Notes: generated by a model from the sequence alone, not told the origin. Positions 15,446-25,047 are shown, counted from the stretch's first letter. The stretch is DNA of 64,000 bases from Candidatus Sulfotelmatobacter kueseliae (GCA_900290255.1 OMOD01000180.1:1-64000); one strand, 5' to 3'. Numbers and translations are program-made.

Positions 15446-16693
15446 ATGAACTGGGGGCAGAGGAATGCGAGCTTAGGACAAAGAGGATTGACTCCGGCCA
15501 GGAAGGCGCTTGCCCAACATCTCCGGCTTCCGGCACCGACCGACTTCGTGTCACCAGCGCTTTCAAATAGCGCCGTCGGGACTCTGTGGCGGACCGTCGC
15601 GCTTGATCTGTCGGCGGCCGCGTCTGCAGCCGCTGCCTTTCGCGTCATGACTGAGCCCATGCTGGCCGCGGCCGCTCGCCGCCAGCCGCATGCCGCCGAT
15701 GCCGTACTCATTGACTCCAACGAGAATCCGCTTGGCCCCAGCCAGGCCGCGCGCGAGGCGATGGAGGCCATTCTCCCGCAGGGCGGCCGCTACTCCGACA
15801 ATCTCACCGATGATCTCGCCGGCACTTTCGCTCAGATGGAAGGCCTCAATCCTGACTATGTTCGCGTCACCGTCGGCTCGACTCCTCCGCTGGCCCTTGC
15901 CGTTTTGGCCTTCACCTCGCCACAGAGAAGCTACGTCGCCGCCGATCCCGTATTTGAGTTGGGCGGGAATCTAGCCTCGAAAGTGGGAGTGCGCGTGGTT
16001 GGCGTCCCACTTACCAAGACATACGCGCATGACGTCAAGGCCATGCTGGCCGCCGCTCCCGACGCCGGCGTCTTTTACATCTGCAATCCGAATAACCCCA
16101 CGGGCACGCTGACCCCGCATGAGGACATCGAGTATCTGGCCGCGAACAAACCGAAAGATTCGATCGTTCTGGTGGATGAAGCCTACATCCACCTTTGCGA
16201 CGCGCCCTCCACACTCGATCTGGTGAAGGCGGGCAAGGATGTGGTCGTGCTGCGCACCTTCTCGAAGGTGTACGGCATGGCCGGTTTGCGCTGCGGACTG
16301 CTGATTGCCCGGCCCGACCTGTCCGACAAAGTCTTGGCGCGCGGCGGATGGAACTTCATGCCTATCACCGCCGTCGCGGCCGCCACGGCCAGCCTGAAGG
16401 ACCCGCAACTGGTTCCGGAACGGCGGCGCATCAACGCCGGCGTTCGCCAGCGGACCTTCGATTGGCTTGACCGCAACGGCTACGCTTACATTCCTTCCGA
16501 GTCGAACTGCTTCATGCTCCAGACCAAGCGGCCAGGCAAAGATGTGCGCGACGCCATGGCCAAGGAAAATGTTCTGATCGGGCGGACCTGGCCGGTGATG
16601 CCCACGTACGTCCGCATCACCGTCGGCACGGAGGATGAGATGGAACGCTTCCAGGCCGCATTCCATAAGGTGATGAAGGCGAGCGCTGGCTAG
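15446..16693 (+). CDS. HisC-like pyridoxal-phosphate aminotransferase, damaged Tat signal
   Basis: 415 residues from ATG 15446; conserved sequence starts near residue 82 ([14 protein letters not shown]). Fold-type I aminotransferase with [21 protein letters not shown] and the lysine motif [14 protein letters not shown], close to histidinol-phosphate aminotransferases. Just before it, [19 protein letters not shown] looks like the hydrophobic part of a twin-arginine signal, and the adjacent frame encodes RRRDS, so a single indel near 15580 may have split a Tat signal. The true start is uncertain: 15446, 15647, or lost. It borders the island, so the 5' end may have been remodelled. Confidence 0.75.
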   Translation: MNWGQRNASLGQRGLTPARKALAQHLRLPAPTDFVSPALSNSAVGTLWRTVALDLSAAASAAAAFRVMTEPMLAAAARRQPHAADAVLIDSNENPLGPSQAAREAMEAILPQGGRYSDNLTDDLAGTFAQMEGLNPDYVRVTVGSTPPLALAVLAFTSPQRSYVAADPVFELGGNLASKVGVRVVGVPLTKTYAHDVKAMLAAAPDAGVFYICNPNNPTGTLTPHEDIEYLAANKPKDSIVLVDEAYIHLCDAPSTLDLVKAGKDVVVLRTFSKVYGMAGLRCGLLIARPDLSDKVLARGGWNFMPITAVAAATASLKDPQLVPERRRINAGVRQRTFDWLDRNGYAYIPSESNCFMLQTKRPGKDVRDAMAKENVLIGRTWPVMPTYVRITVGTEDEMERFQAAFHKVMKASAG

Positions 16694-16740
16694 CGCGAAG
16701 GGTCTCAACCAAAGCGGACTTGGGCGTGCTTGCCCTAGCC

Positions 16741-16771
16741 TTGAAAGATTGCGAATCCGGTCACGTATAAT
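16741..16771 (+). promoter_or_regulatory. glmS promoter candidate
   Basis: Perfect TATAAT at 16766-16771 with TTGAAA at 16741-16746 (19-bp spacer, slightly long), 37 nt before the glmS ATG. No glmS ribozyme-like structure was recognised in the short leader. Confidence 0.55.
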
Positions 16772-16808
16772 AGTTGCCCCTGGACAGCGAATTCCCCGAG
16801 GGTTTCCC

Positions 16809-18683
16809 ATGTGTGGCATTGTCGGCTATGTCGGTAAGAAAAGTGTCGTTCCCATCATTATTGAGGGACTGCGGCGGCTGGAATATCGCGGCTACGATTC
16901 GGCAGGAATCGCTGTGGCCGGCAAAGGCGAGGGGCTCCAGGTGCGGCGGGCCGAGGGCAAGCTGCGCAATCTGGAAGAGGCGATTGAGAAAAAGCCGCTG
17001 GACGGCACTTACGGGATTGGTCACACGCGCTGGGCCACACACGGCCGTCCCACCGAAGAAAATGCCCATCCGCATCGCGATTGCACGGGCAAGATCGTGG
17101 TCGTTCACAACGGAATTGTCGAGAACTATCTCATCCTGAAAAGGCAACTGATGGCGGAGGGACACAAGTTCACCACCGAGACCGACACCGAGATCATCGC
17201 GCACCTGGTCGAGAAGTATTCTGTGGACCGGGGAGGAGTTGGGCGCCGGCCGCTGGAAGACGCGGTGCGGCAAACGGTGAAAGAACTGACGGGCGTCTTT
17301 GCTCTGGCCGTGATCTCGAGCGAAGAGCCCAACAAGATTGTCGCGGCACGCAACGGGCCGCCGGCGGTCATCGGCTTGGGGGACGGCGAGTACTTCGTAG
17401 CCTCCGACGTACCGGCAATCCTGTATCACACGCGCGAGATTTTCTTCCTGGCGGATGGCGATCTTGCGGTCGTCACTCCCGACGGCGTGCAACTCTCTGA
17501 CTTTCACGGCAGGCCCATCGAGCGCCAGGTGCAGCATGTGACCTGGGACCCCATCATGGCGGAAAAGGGCGGCTTCAAGCATTTCATGCTCAAAGAGATT
17601 TACGATCAGCCGCCGACCGTACGCGACACAACTTTGGGCCGCGTTTCGCAGGATACGGGGCACATCTTCCTCGATGAGATAGACATTAGTGAGCAGGAAT
17701 TCCGCGCCGCCACCAAGATCAACATCATCGCTTGCGGAACGAGCTGGCATGCCGGACTGGCTGGCAAGTTCATGATTGAAGCCCTGGCACGCGTCCCCGT
17801 GGAAGTGGACTACGCCAGCGAATGGCGTTACCGCAATCCGATTGTCGATCCGAATACGATTACGCTGGTGATCTCGCAGTCAGGGGAAACCGCCGACACG
17901 ATTGCCGCTCAGCGCGAAGCCAAGTCGCGGGGCTCGAAGACGCTGGCCATCTGCAACGTCGTGGGTTCCATGATCACGCGCGAGGCAGCCGGGACGATTT
18001 ACACTCACGCCGGGCCGGAGATCGGCGTAGCTTCGACGAAGGCTTTTACCGGACAGCTCACTGCGCTCTATATCTTCGCCATGTATCTGGCGCAGGTGCG
18101 TGGCGTGATGACTCCGGAACAGGCTCGCGCCGCGATGCAGGAACTGATGCAGATCCCCGCGAAACTCGAACAGATTCTCGCGCACGACCCAGCCTGCGAT
18201 GAACTAGCCAAGATCTACCAGAAAGCGCATGACTTCCTGTTCCTGGGTCGCGGCATTCACTATCCCATCGCGCTCGAGGGCGCGCTTAAACTCAAAGAGA
18301 TTTCCTACATCCACGCCGAAGGATATCCGGCGGGAGAGATGAAACACGGACCGAACGCGCTGATTGATGAGAACCTGCCCGTCGTGGTCATTGCGACGAG
18401 GGATTGCAGCAATCCGGGGTCCCTGGTGCGCTACGAGAAAACGATTTCGAACCTGAAGGAAGTGAAGGCGCGGTCCGGAGTCGTGATCGCGCTGGCCACT
18501 GAAGGCGATGAAGAAATCAAGGAAGCGGCAGATCACGTTCTGTATGTTCCGCACGTGCCTGAAGAACTGTCGCCGATCCTGGAAATTGTTCCGCTGCAGT
18601 TGCTGGCCTACCACATCGCGGTCCGGCGCGGCTGTGACGTAGACCAGCCGCGGAATCTGGCCAAGTCGGTCACAGTCGAGTAG
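16809..18683 (+). CDS. glmS: Glutamine--fructose-6-phosphate aminotransferase (isomerizing)
   Basis: 624 residues from the ATG that places Cys2 as the catalytic thiol (MCGIVGYVG). It makes glucosamine-6-phosphate from fructose-6-phosphate and glutamine, the first step to UDP-GlcNAc for cell wall. Residues 1-230 are the class II glutaminase ([17 protein letters not shown]). Two SIS domains follow ([31 protein letters not shown]). The C-terminal [13 protein letters not shown] is the family signature. An upstream extension to 16749 would bury Cys2 and is rejected. Length is normal. Confidence 0.97.
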   Translation: MCGIVGYVGKKSVVPIIIEGLRRLEYRGYDSAGIAVAGKGEGLQVRRAEGKLRNLEEAIEKKPLDGTYGIGHTRWATHGRPTEENAHPHRDCTGKIVVVHNGIVENYLILKRQLMAEGHKFTTETDTEIIAHLVEKYSVDRGGVGRRPLEDAVRQTVKELTGVFALAVISSEEPNKIVAARNGPPAVIGLGDGEYFVASDVPAILYHTREIFFLADGDLAVVTPDGVQLSDFHGRPIERQVQHVTWDPIMAEKGGFKHFMLKEIYDQPPTVRDTTLGRVSQDTGHIFLDEIDISEQEFRAATKINIIACGTSWHAGLAGKFMIEALARVPVEVDYASEWRYRNPIVDPNTITLVISQSGETADTIAAQREAKSRGSKTLAICNVVGSMITREAAGTIYTHAGPEIGVASTKAFTGQLTALYIFAMYLAQVRGVMTPEQARAAMQELMQIPAKLEQILAHDPACDELAKIYQKAHDFLFLGRGIHYPIALEGALKLKEISYIHAEGYPAGEMKHGPNALIDENLPVVVIATRDCSNPGSLVRYEKTISNLKEVKARSGVVIALATEGDEEIKEAADHVLYVPHVPEELSPILEIVPLQLLAYHIAVRRGCDVDQPRNLAKSVTVE

Positions 18684-18713
18684 ACCAGGGTCAACGAACT
18701 CGAATTCCTGCGG

Positions 18714-19193
18714 CTAGAAGGGAATATCTTCGTCTGTAATCGGCCCGGACGCTGCCGCATGCTCGGGTTCTGGCGTGCGCTGGTCGAAGTTGTTGCCGCC
18801 TGCCGATGCTGCGCGTGAGCTTCCCGTGGAATCCCCGCCTCCGGCGCCTTCGCCGCGTCCGCCCAGCAGGATCAGGTCGCTGGCCACGACCTCGGTCATG
18901 TATTTCTTCTGCCCGGTCTGTTTGTCGTCCCAGGAGCGGGTCTGCAGGCGTCCCTCAATGTAGACCTTGCCGCCCTTCTTTAAGTATTCGCCCGCGATCT
19001 CAGCCAGGCGCTGCCACAGCACGACGTTGTGCCACTCGGTGCGATCCTGCCATTCGCCCGCTTTATCCTTGTAGCGTTCATTGGTGGCGATGGCCAGCTT
19101 GGCCACGGGCGTGCCCTGCGGTGTGTACTTGATTTCAGGATCTTTCCCCAGATTGCCGATGAGTTGAACCCGGTTCAGACTTTTTCCAGCCAT
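18714..19193 (-). CDS. ssb: Single-stranded DNA-binding protein
   Basis: 159 residues. MAGKSLNRVQLIGNLGKDPE opens the OB fold (1-110), with TEWHNVVLWQRLAEIAGEYL then KKGGKVYIEGRL. A Gly/Ser-rich linker leads to the acidic tip ITDEDIPF that recruits repair and replication partners. The ATG at 19193 has AAAGGAG 8 nt upstream, so an in-frame extension to 19259 is not needed. It converges on glmS. Confidence 0.96.
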   Translation of the reverse strand: MAGKSLNRVQLIGNLGKDPEIKYTPQGTPVAKLAIATNERYKDKAGEWQDRTEWHNVVLWQRLAEIAGEYLKKGGKVYIEGRLQTRSWDDKQTGQKKYMTEVVASDLILLGGRGEGAGGGDSTGSSRAASAGGNNFDQRTPEPEHAAASGPITDEDIPF

Positions 19194-19293
19194 GGCGGTG
19201 CTCCTTTGCAGGGGTTCACTATAACAGAGCGGCCCGGCGGAAATCGTGCCGTCAGCCACAAATGTTCGCGAACGGTATCATTTTGGGCCGCAC

Positions 19294-21783
19294 TCAGCGG
19301 TCTGTTGGTTCGATAAAACGCCGATTGTCCCTGAGATTAGGTTGCCTACGCAAAGAGCCCGTAGCCTTGATGGTGAAGTTCTGCCTTGCCGGCAGGCCTT
19401 CTATCCCATCTACGGCAAGTTGAACTGTAAAATCCGCGGTCCGCGTGTAAACGTGCGTTGCCTTTGGGCCTTCTGCCGAGGTGCCGTCGCCGAAATCCCA
19501 GTGATAGCCCACCGCCGCAACACTGTTAGCGTCGGTTTGTACCGAAAGAGAGAACGACTCGCCCACTTTGGCCTCGGCGGGTACCTGTGGATGAACCACC
19601 GGTGCGCTCGGCGGAACACTGGTATCGGTAAGCATGATCATCCTGACGGACTGCGGCGGCTGATTCGCGATGCGCACGGATCCGCCTTGGAAGTCGACCG
19701 TTGCGTTCTTCTCGAGCACATCTCTCGCGGAGTAAGTGTGACCTGCGGGGAGCCCGAGTGCTGCCAAGTCCAGAACGTGGGAACGTGGTCCTTTCGTCCA
19801 GTTAAAGACCGTCAGGATCGCCTGCCGCGGGCTTTCGCGGAGAAAGAAGATACTCGGCTGTTCGTCCTGGGGTTCATAGCTCAGCAAGTCGATCGGTGTC
19901 GACGCGCGTCCGAGCTTGGGCAGGTTCAGAAGATCCTGGTTCTCGACCAGTGCCAGGCGATCCTTCTCCGCGCCCAAAGCCAGCATGTCGTCGCCGATTT
20001 CATACATCCCTCCGCAAACGGCAGAAAGTGCGATCGACGCTTCAGCTGCTGCGAGAGAGAGTGGCGGCCGAGGGTGGGAAGCGTTGCCGAACGACTGGCT
20101 CGCGGTGTTGAAGGCATCAGGATCATCCACGAAGAAATTGCGGTGCATGTAGAAGCGCGCGGCGATGCCGGTCGCCGCCTCTTTCGTTTGCTCAAAATTG
20201 TGGCCTGTGTCTTGGGAAATCCGGCCGGTGTCCACAATGCCCACGGGGTTGAGCATAGGACTGCCGTCCTTGTCGAGGATTACGTCGTCGCCAACCGTGT
20301 CGCGAATAATCTGAAGGCCGATCCGCTGGGCCTCCAGCGCTGTGGTGTTGGGCCGGTAATGAATCCCTTCGATGGCGGTGGTGTCCATAAAATCCAGTTT
20401 GATGAACCGTACACCCCATTCGCGGACCAGTGTTTTGTACGTCTGCCGCAAGTATTCCTGCGCGCCGGGATGCGTGGTATCCAGCGTGTACAGCACATCG
20501 GTGTCCTGATTGAACACCTTGCCGCTGGGGATTGGGTCACCCTTGGCGGTGTGCACCAGCCAGTCCTTGTGATGCTCGTAGACCCATGCGCGGCTCGTGA
20601 CTTCGAACGGTCCCGTCCAGACGCCGAACGTCAAACCGTCACCGGTTATGTGATATCCCAGCGTGCGCATGCCATCAGGAAATTGAGTGGCGTTGGGTGT
20701 CGAGTATTCGCCGCGGGCGTACTGATAGCCTTCATCGACCTGGAGGAATTTATAGCCGAGCGGCTTCAGATGCTGGGCTTGCCAGTCAGCGTTGGCGAGG
20801 GTTTCGGCTTCATTGATCGCCGCATAGTAAGCCGTCCAGCTCCACCAACCAATGGGAGCGTCAGCAGGGATGCGCGCGTGATGCAGCAGTTTAATCGCAG
20901 CACCGTAGGCTAGAAGTTGGTCGTGATAATCGCTGCCGGCGGCGATCATCAGGCGCTCGGAGGCGATCTCTTCTCCCGGGGTAACCGCAAGACTCAACTC
21001 CACCTGGTCATCGGGCGGCGCATTCTTCAACTCGAATTGCTTCTGGATTTCAGTCGTGCCCGTGGACTCGGCGGTGTAGGAGGAGACTCGCGCGTTGCTG
21101 CCCGTTCCTTCCACTTGCAAGTGCATGATCGTGAGAAAACGGTCAGAGGTGAGGGCGCCCACGAAAAAGCTTTGTTTGCTCTCCCGGTTGTAGATCATCT
21201 GGCTGCCGGAGCCTCGATGCAGACCGTCGGGAGCGTTGTCCAGGTCATAGATCTTCATTTCCGGCCAGTCCTCACTGAAACTGTCAGAGAGGACACGGTC
21301 CGCCGCAGGGGGCCCGGCAATGTTCAGGATAGTGGGGCCGATGGCTTCGATGCCGCGAATCGCCTGCACCGTGATCTGTTTTCCCGTGGCGTTGTGCACT
21401 CGCACCTGGAGCGCTCCGTAAGGATTTTGATCGTAAAGTTGCAGGACGTAGATGAGGTCAGGCTGGCCTGCCAGGCCACTACAGCTGACTGTCACCTGGT
21501 GGCCTGTTCCGAGGGCATCGCTGAATTGCGATGGAGAGGCGTCGCAGTGGGGATAATCGTTTGACCGCAGCCAATGGCTGTCAACCTCGGCCGCCACGCG
21601 GGACGTAAAGATGCTTTGTCCGTTCGCCATGGCAACATGGTAGGTCCCTTGCTGTGCCTGCACCGTCAGCGACAACCTATCGTTTGTCAGTTGCTGGCCG
21701 CTACCAGGCAAAGCGAACAGGAGCGCAACAGCCAGGACTCCAAATTTTCCTTTTGTGATAAAGGCATTCACGATCATCCTCAT
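19294..21783 (-). CDS. Secreted alpha-galactosidase-like glycosidase with PKD domain
   Basis: 829 residues with a signal peptide (FGVLAVALLFALPGSGQQ). The N-terminal 280 residues form a beta-sandwich. The (beta/alpha)8 barrel runs about 295-620: PIGWWSWTAYYAAINEAETL, FLQVDEGYQY, the nucleophile motif FIKLDFMD, and the acid/base region GRISQDTGHNF, as in GH27/GH36 melibiases. A C-terminal sandwich follows, then a PKD domain (GYHWDFGDGTSAEGP, THVYTRTADFTV). It should hydrolyse alpha-galactosides outside the cytoplasm; exact substrate is unknown. Fits the other polysaccharide enzymes of the window. Confidence 0.82.
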   Translation of the reverse strand: MRMIVNAFITKGKFGVLAVALLFALPGSGQQLTNDRLSLTVQAQQGTYHVAMANGQSIFTSRVAAEVDSHWLRSNDYPHCDASPSQFSDALGTGHQVTVSCSGLAGQPDLIYVLQLYDQNPYGALQVRVHNATGKQITVQAIRGIEAIGPTILNIAGPPAADRVLSDSFSEDWPEMKIYDLDNAPDGLHRGSGSQMIYNRESKQSFFVGALTSDRFLTIMHLQVEGTGSNARVSSYTAESTGTTEIQKQFELKNAPPDDQVELSLAVTPGEEIASERLMIAAGSDYHDQLLAYGAAIKLLHHARIPADAPIGWWSWTAYYAAINEAETLANADWQAQHLKPLGYKFLQVDEGYQYARGEYSTPNATQFPDGMRTLGYHITGDGLTFGVWTGPFEVTSRAWVYEHHKDWLVHTAKGDPIPSGKVFNQDTDVLYTLDTTHPGAQEYLRQTYKTLVREWGVRFIKLDFMDTTAIEGIHYRPNTTALEAQRIGLQIIRDTVGDDVILDKDGSPMLNPVGIVDTGRISQDTGHNFEQTKEAATGIAARFYMHRNFFVDDPDAFNTASQSFGNASHPRPPLSLAAAEASIALSAVCGGMYEIGDDMLALGAEKDRLALVENQDLLNLPKLGRASTPIDLLSYEPQDEQPSIFFLRESPRQAILTVFNWTKGPRSHVLDLAALGLPAGHTYSARDVLEKNATVDFQGGSVRIANQPPQSVRMIMLTDTSVPPSAPVVHPQVPAEAKVGESFSLSVQTDANSVAAVGYHWDFGDGTSAEGPKATHVYTRTADFTVQLAVDGIEGLPARQNFTIKATGSLRRQPNLRDNRRFIEPTDR

Positions 21784-21864
21784 GGCAGGAATCTCCTTAT
21801 GACATTGCTCGACGTATGAACGAGCTATCTTATCCTAAGACGCAATTGGCGGTACTTTTTGCGC

Positions 21865-21870
21865 TATAAT
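21865..21870 (+). promoter_or_regulatory. -10 box of the ferredoxin gene
   Basis: Perfect TATAAT ending 7 nt before the ATG at 21878, with CCCCTCC between and no ribosome binding site. A leaderless mRNA is predicted. No good -35 is seen. Confidence 0.5.
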
Positions 21871-21877
21871 CCCCTCC

Positions 21878-22258
21878 ATGCCTGCCGCACCCGGAGCGAC
21901 CAGGGCCGTGGGGATGGTGCCCGACGAACTCAAGCTTGAACCAAAGTCCAAGGGTCTCACCACGCCCCGCAAGAAGAAACCCAAGGAACTGGCCGTCATC
22001 ACCGAGTGCTGCACTGGGTGTGCCGGCTCACCCGCCTGCGTCGAGTACTGTCCGGTCGAAGACTGCATGTTCTGGGTGCCCGACGAGGACAATCCGCCAT
22101 TTGGCCGCATTCAGGTGGACCCGATTCTCTGCATCGGCTGCAAGAAGTGCATCAGCAAAGGGCCCGACGGCTGCTTCCTCGACGGCTGCCCGTGGGACGC
22201 CATCGTTATGATCGACACGACCGAGGTGGAGAAGGAAGTCGGCGCAATGGCGATCTAG
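21878..22258 (+). CDS. 4Fe-4S ferredoxin-like protein
   Basis: 126 residues. A basic N-terminal 45-residue extension precedes cysteine clusters: ECCTGCAGSPACVEYCPVED (first) and CIGCKKCISKGPDGCF then LDGCPWDAI (second). The extra cysteines and the CVEYCPVEDC spacing are non-standard for a simple 2[4Fe-4S] ferredoxin. It carries electrons in the cytoplasm; its partner is not indicated by neighbours. Divergent from the alpha-galactosidase-like gene, 94 bp apart. Confidence 0.85.
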   Translation: MPAAPGATRAVGMVPDELKLEPKSKGLTTPRKKKPKELAVITECCTGCAGSPACVEYCPVEDCMFWVPDEDNPPFGRIQVDPILCIGCKKCISKGPDGCFLDGCPWDAIVMIDTTEVEKEVGAMAI

Positions 22259-22331
22259 CCTCGAGCTGCGAGGTTTGAGCGGGGGTCTGAAAGGGCGGCT
22301 CCCGGCCGCGCCGTGAACCGCACAATCAGGG

Positions 22332-22420
22332 TTGTCATTCCGAGCGGCGAAGCTGCGAGGAACCTGTTTTTCCCGGGGGATTGGCAAGAAGCAGATTCCT
22401 CGCTGCGCTCGGAATGACAA
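22332..22420. repeat. Short palindromic element, GTCATTCCGA type
   Basis: An 89-bp element with perfect 15-bp terminal inverted repeats: TTGTCATTCCGAGCG (22332-22346) and its complement (22406-22420). The inner part holds GAGGAACCTG. Related but partial copies lie at 30107-30165, 35643-35714 and 39140-39201. Confidence 0.8.
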
Positions 22421-22424
22421 AGAG

Positions 22425-23315
22425 TTACTTTGCCCGCGATTGAATCGCCTTCTCCGTCTCCACCGCCTGCTGGCGCATGTCATTGGAAACATCGGGCAGA
22501 TCGCGCTCATAGGGACGAATGGCGGCGAGATCGTCCAGTTGCCCCACTACATAAAGTGCGCGCAGGGCCTCCCAAACCTGCTCGTTTGCCGGCTCAACGA
22601 CAGCGATTTCCGCCCCGGCAGAAACATTGGCTCCAGCCTGCGCCACCGAGCGAATGCGCCCGGGGATTGGGGAACGAATCTCGGCAATATGCTCATGGTC
22701 ATATTGCAGCTTGGCGATTAATCCTCCCTGACGAATGGCTGTTCCGGGACGGTCGGCATCGACGATCCGGCCAGTTTCCGGGGCTGTGATCCGGGCCGGT
22801 TCGAGCAGCGCGACGATCTGCGGCCGCCCCGTGGCGTCGCCGAAGCGCACCAGCGAGAGCGCCGCGTTGCCGCGTACAACGGGTGAGGGGTCGGTGAGCA
22901 TCTTCAGTAGGGTTTCGTGGAATTCCGCTCCCGAAGTGTCTTGCCCCATGACCCAGGCGTCGGTGTTGCGCACCTCCTCCACCGGATAGGTCGCGAACCG
23001 CATCAGGTCGGGATACCACTGCTTCACAGCCGCGTCTCCGCGCGCCATGCGCTCGCTGATCTGCACCAAGGCCTGCTGAATGTGCCGTGGCTTCTTGTCA
23101 TCGTGAAGGTAAGCCGTCAGCTGCTGATCGGAAAGAGGCCGCCCGAACCAGGTGTTCCACCAGAACAGAAACGGCATGAGCACGATCAGCCAGCCGGTGG
23201 CGAAGAAGAGGATTTTCTGCGTGCGCGACATGCTGCTCTTTGAACTGCTCGGCACGGCGCTGCCGTCGGACCCGGCTTGCACCTTGGGAGTGGGAGTCTC
23301 GGAAGGAAGGGGCAT
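22425..23315 (-). CDS. Membrane-anchored HEAT-repeat/biotinyl-lipoyl-like protein
   Basis: 296 residues. Residues 34-54 are one membrane segment (ILFFATGWLIVLMPFLFWW). Then come HEAT-like helices (TLLKMLTDPSPVVRGNAALS then LVRFGDA) followed by a barrel-sandwich hybrid fold (residues about 175-250: TGRIVDADRPGTAIRQGGLI, SPIPGRIRSVAQAGANVSAG), as in biotinyl/lipoyl domains and efflux adaptors, but with no modifiable lysine motif seen. The combination is unusual. It may be a scaffold or adaptor; function is unknown. Confidence 0.65.
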   Translation of the reverse strand: MPLPSETPTPKVQAGSDGSAVPSSSKSSMSRTQKILFFATGWLIVLMPFLFWWNTWFGRPLSDQQLTAYLHDDKKPRHIQQALVQISERMARGDAAVKQWYPDLMRFATYPVEEVRNTDAWVMGQDTSGAEFHETLLKMLTDPSPVVRGNAALSLVRFGDATGRPQIVALLEPARITAPETGRIVDADRPGTAIRQGGLIAKLQYDHEHIAEIRSPIPGRIRSVAQAGANVSAGAEIAVVEPANEQVWEALRALYVVGQLDDLAAIRPYERDLPDVSNDMRQQAVETEKAIQSRAK

Positions 23316-23371
23316 GGTTCCGGCAAGAAACTATAGCAGATGGCAGGCGAAACCTCTCTGCTCTTGGAAGC

Positions 23372-23860
23372 CTATTTCTCGCGCAGCATGTACCAGGAAC
23401 TGAGTCCCATGCAGACGACGGTCGCGACAATGCCGAGAAGGGTCGTCCCCGTCAGGGTGGCAAGCCACTTGCCATCCATCTCCGGCCACGGGAAATGCTT
23501 GAGCCCGAGGTTGGCCATCCAGGAAGGCGCGTGGGAGAGTTGAAACGCCAGCCATGGCGAAGCCAGAATCGCGAGGGCATAGGCGCAGGTGCGCACAATC
23601 CGGATGGGCAACGTCGCCCGCCCTATTGCTTCCTCCCGCGCCCGGGCTTGCGCCTTCCGCCAGATCACAGACGCATCCGGCAAGTACAGTTCATCATTAC
23701 TATTGGCAGGCATGCTTTCTTCGCGCAAACATTCGCTGATCAGCAGGATCTCCGAGCAAACCGGACAAACGCCAACATGAGCCAGCAGTTCGTCGGGGAG
23801 CGATCCACTCTGCAACGCGGTAATCACGGCATGCTCTTGTTCGCAGTATTGGGTCTTCAT
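23372..23860 (-). CDS. Anti-sigma factor-like membrane protein
   Basis: 162 residues from ATG at 23860 (GAGGTG upstream); the start overlaps the sigma gene stop by 4 nt. The N-terminus has a zinc-finger-like HAVITALQSG then HVGVCPVCSEIL, the H..C..C pattern of ZAS anti-sigma factors. Two membrane segments follow (about 90-110 and 138-158: LATLTGTTLLGIVATVVCMG). It would hold the ECF sigma factor at the membrane until a signal arrives. Confidence 0.75.
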   Translation of the reverse strand: MKTQYCEQEHAVITALQSGSLPDELLAHVGVCPVCSEILLISECLREESMPANSNDELYLPDASVIWRKAQARAREEAIGRATLPIRIVRTCAYALAILASPWLAFQLSHAPSWMANLGLKHFPWPEMDGKWLATLTGTTLLGIVATVVCMGLSSWYMLREK

Positions 23861-24432
23861 TCGCGCACCTCTTTTTCTGCCTGCCGATGGCCACGATGCC
23901 AGCCGCCAATCAAATCCACCATTCTGTGCCGCGCCCGAAACAGCAACAGACGGATGCTCCCAGCCCGCAGACCGGTGCAATGCGCGATCTCCTCGTGATT
24001 ACACCCTTGCACATAGGCCAGCCACAGAAGTTGCCGTTCGCGGGGCTTCAGCCGCCCGAACGCCTGCCGCACGCCTAGTTTCCGTTCCAGGGGCGGAGTG
24101 GGAGACGAGGCCTCAACGGCGCTGTCCGGCAGAGCGTCTTCCCGCATCTGGCGCCATCGGTCGCGCATCAGATTGGTGGCGATGCGGAACAAGTAGCTCG
24201 ACGCCTGGCGCTGGTCCATCTCGGGCAAGCTGGCAGCCAGGAATCGGCAGTATGACTCCTGCAACAGATCCTCCGCCAAATCCCGCCTGCGGGTCACGCC
24301 CAGCAAATAGCGTAGCAACGGCCTTGACGTCTGCTCATAAAACGCATGAAAGGCAGACTCGTCCATGAGCATTCCGCCCTCCGCCTGTGACTCGACGGCC
24401 TCGGCTGGTGTCGATGTGAGTTCCAGATTCAT
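23857..24432 (-). CDS. ECF-type RNA polymerase sigma factor
   Basis: 191 residues. Region 2: FHAFYEQTSRPLLRYLLGVT, DLAEDLLQESYCRFLA, and SSYLFRIATNLMRDRWRQ binding -10 DNA. Region 4: LGVRQAFGRLKPRERQLLWL and GCNHEEIAHCTGLRAGSIRL binding the -35. ECF sigma factors direct stress or envelope regulons. The overlapping downstream gene encodes its likely anti-sigma factor. The target promoter is unknown. Confidence 0.92.
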   Translation of the reverse strand: MNLELTSTPAEAVESQAEGGMLMDESAFHAFYEQTSRPLLRYLLGVTRRRDLAEDLLQESYCRFLAASLPEMDQRQASSYLFRIATNLMRDRWRQMREDALPDSAVEASSPTPPLERKLGVRQAFGRLKPRERQLLWLAYVQGCNHEEIAHCTGLRAGSIRLLLFRARHRMVDLIGGWHRGHRQAEKEVRE

Positions 24433-24467
24433 CGGATGAGGCTAGGCGCCATCCACGATCGTAGGTG

Positions 24468-24908
24468 TTATGTTCGACCTCCGTTTAGAAGGCCGAAGGA
24501 TTTTGACAAGTAGTAGGAAGCTACGGCTGATAACGCGAATCCCACTCCCAGCATGGTGCTCAAGGTGCCGAATACAAGGAAGCCTTCTTCTGTTCCGGAA
24601 ATCCGGCCGCGCAGAAAAAGGAATGCCAAGCCGAGGAAGATCATCACGATAGAGGTTTGCAGTGCGCCAATGATTCGCGCGTGGGGCGAGTGGCGTTCCA
24701 CTTTCAGGGATTCCAGCATATCTCGGCCTGCCTCGGTTTGGGCGTAGGCGAGCAAGTCCTGGCCGGAGCCCACTTTGTCTAGCAATTTGGTCTGCACCTC
24801 CGCCTGCAGCTTCGCGATCTTGTAGCGCCGGATTGTGCCGAAAATGACCCAGGCGATCCAGCCGAACATAAACGGGACACATATCACCGCAAGACTGTCA
24901 GAATTCAT
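24468..24908 (-). CDS. Small membrane protein of unknown function
   Basis: 146 residues with three predicted membrane helices: one at the N-terminus (SLAVICVPFMFGWIAWVIFG) and two in the second half (GALQTSIVMIFLGLAFLFL; FGTLSTMLGVGFALSAVASY). A helical cytoplasmic stretch lies between (AKLQAEVQTKLLDKVGSGQD then LLAYAQTEAGRDML), resembling proteins of the DUF6249 kind. It ends 36 bp upstream of the sigma-factor start and may be a stress-regulated partner. Confidence 0.65.
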   Translation of the reverse strand: MNSDSLAVICVPFMFGWIAWVIFGTIRRYKIAKLQAEVQTKLLDKVGSGQDLLAYAQTEAGRDMLESLKVERHSPHARIIGALQTSIVMIFLGLAFLFLRGRISGTEEGFLVFGTLSTMLGVGFALSAVASYYLSKSFGLLNGGRT

Positions 24909-25047
24909 GTTTTCGCTCCTCGGGCAGTGGTCATCGGATTCAACTTATCTGCCTAGTGGTATATAACGCCTTCTGAGGGACCTTGGTTAACAGTTACGTT
25001 GAGAAAATTCGGAAGGTTCCGCCTTGGAGGAAAATCCGCGGATGGGG

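Noticed and set aside
16694-16808. glmS riboswitch-ribozyme
   Set aside because: The leader after the -10 box is only about 30 nt, too short for the ribozyme.
19246-20913. 555-residue plus-strand frame
   Set aside because: Antisense shadow of the alpha-galactosidase-like gene, Arg/His-rich with no known motif.
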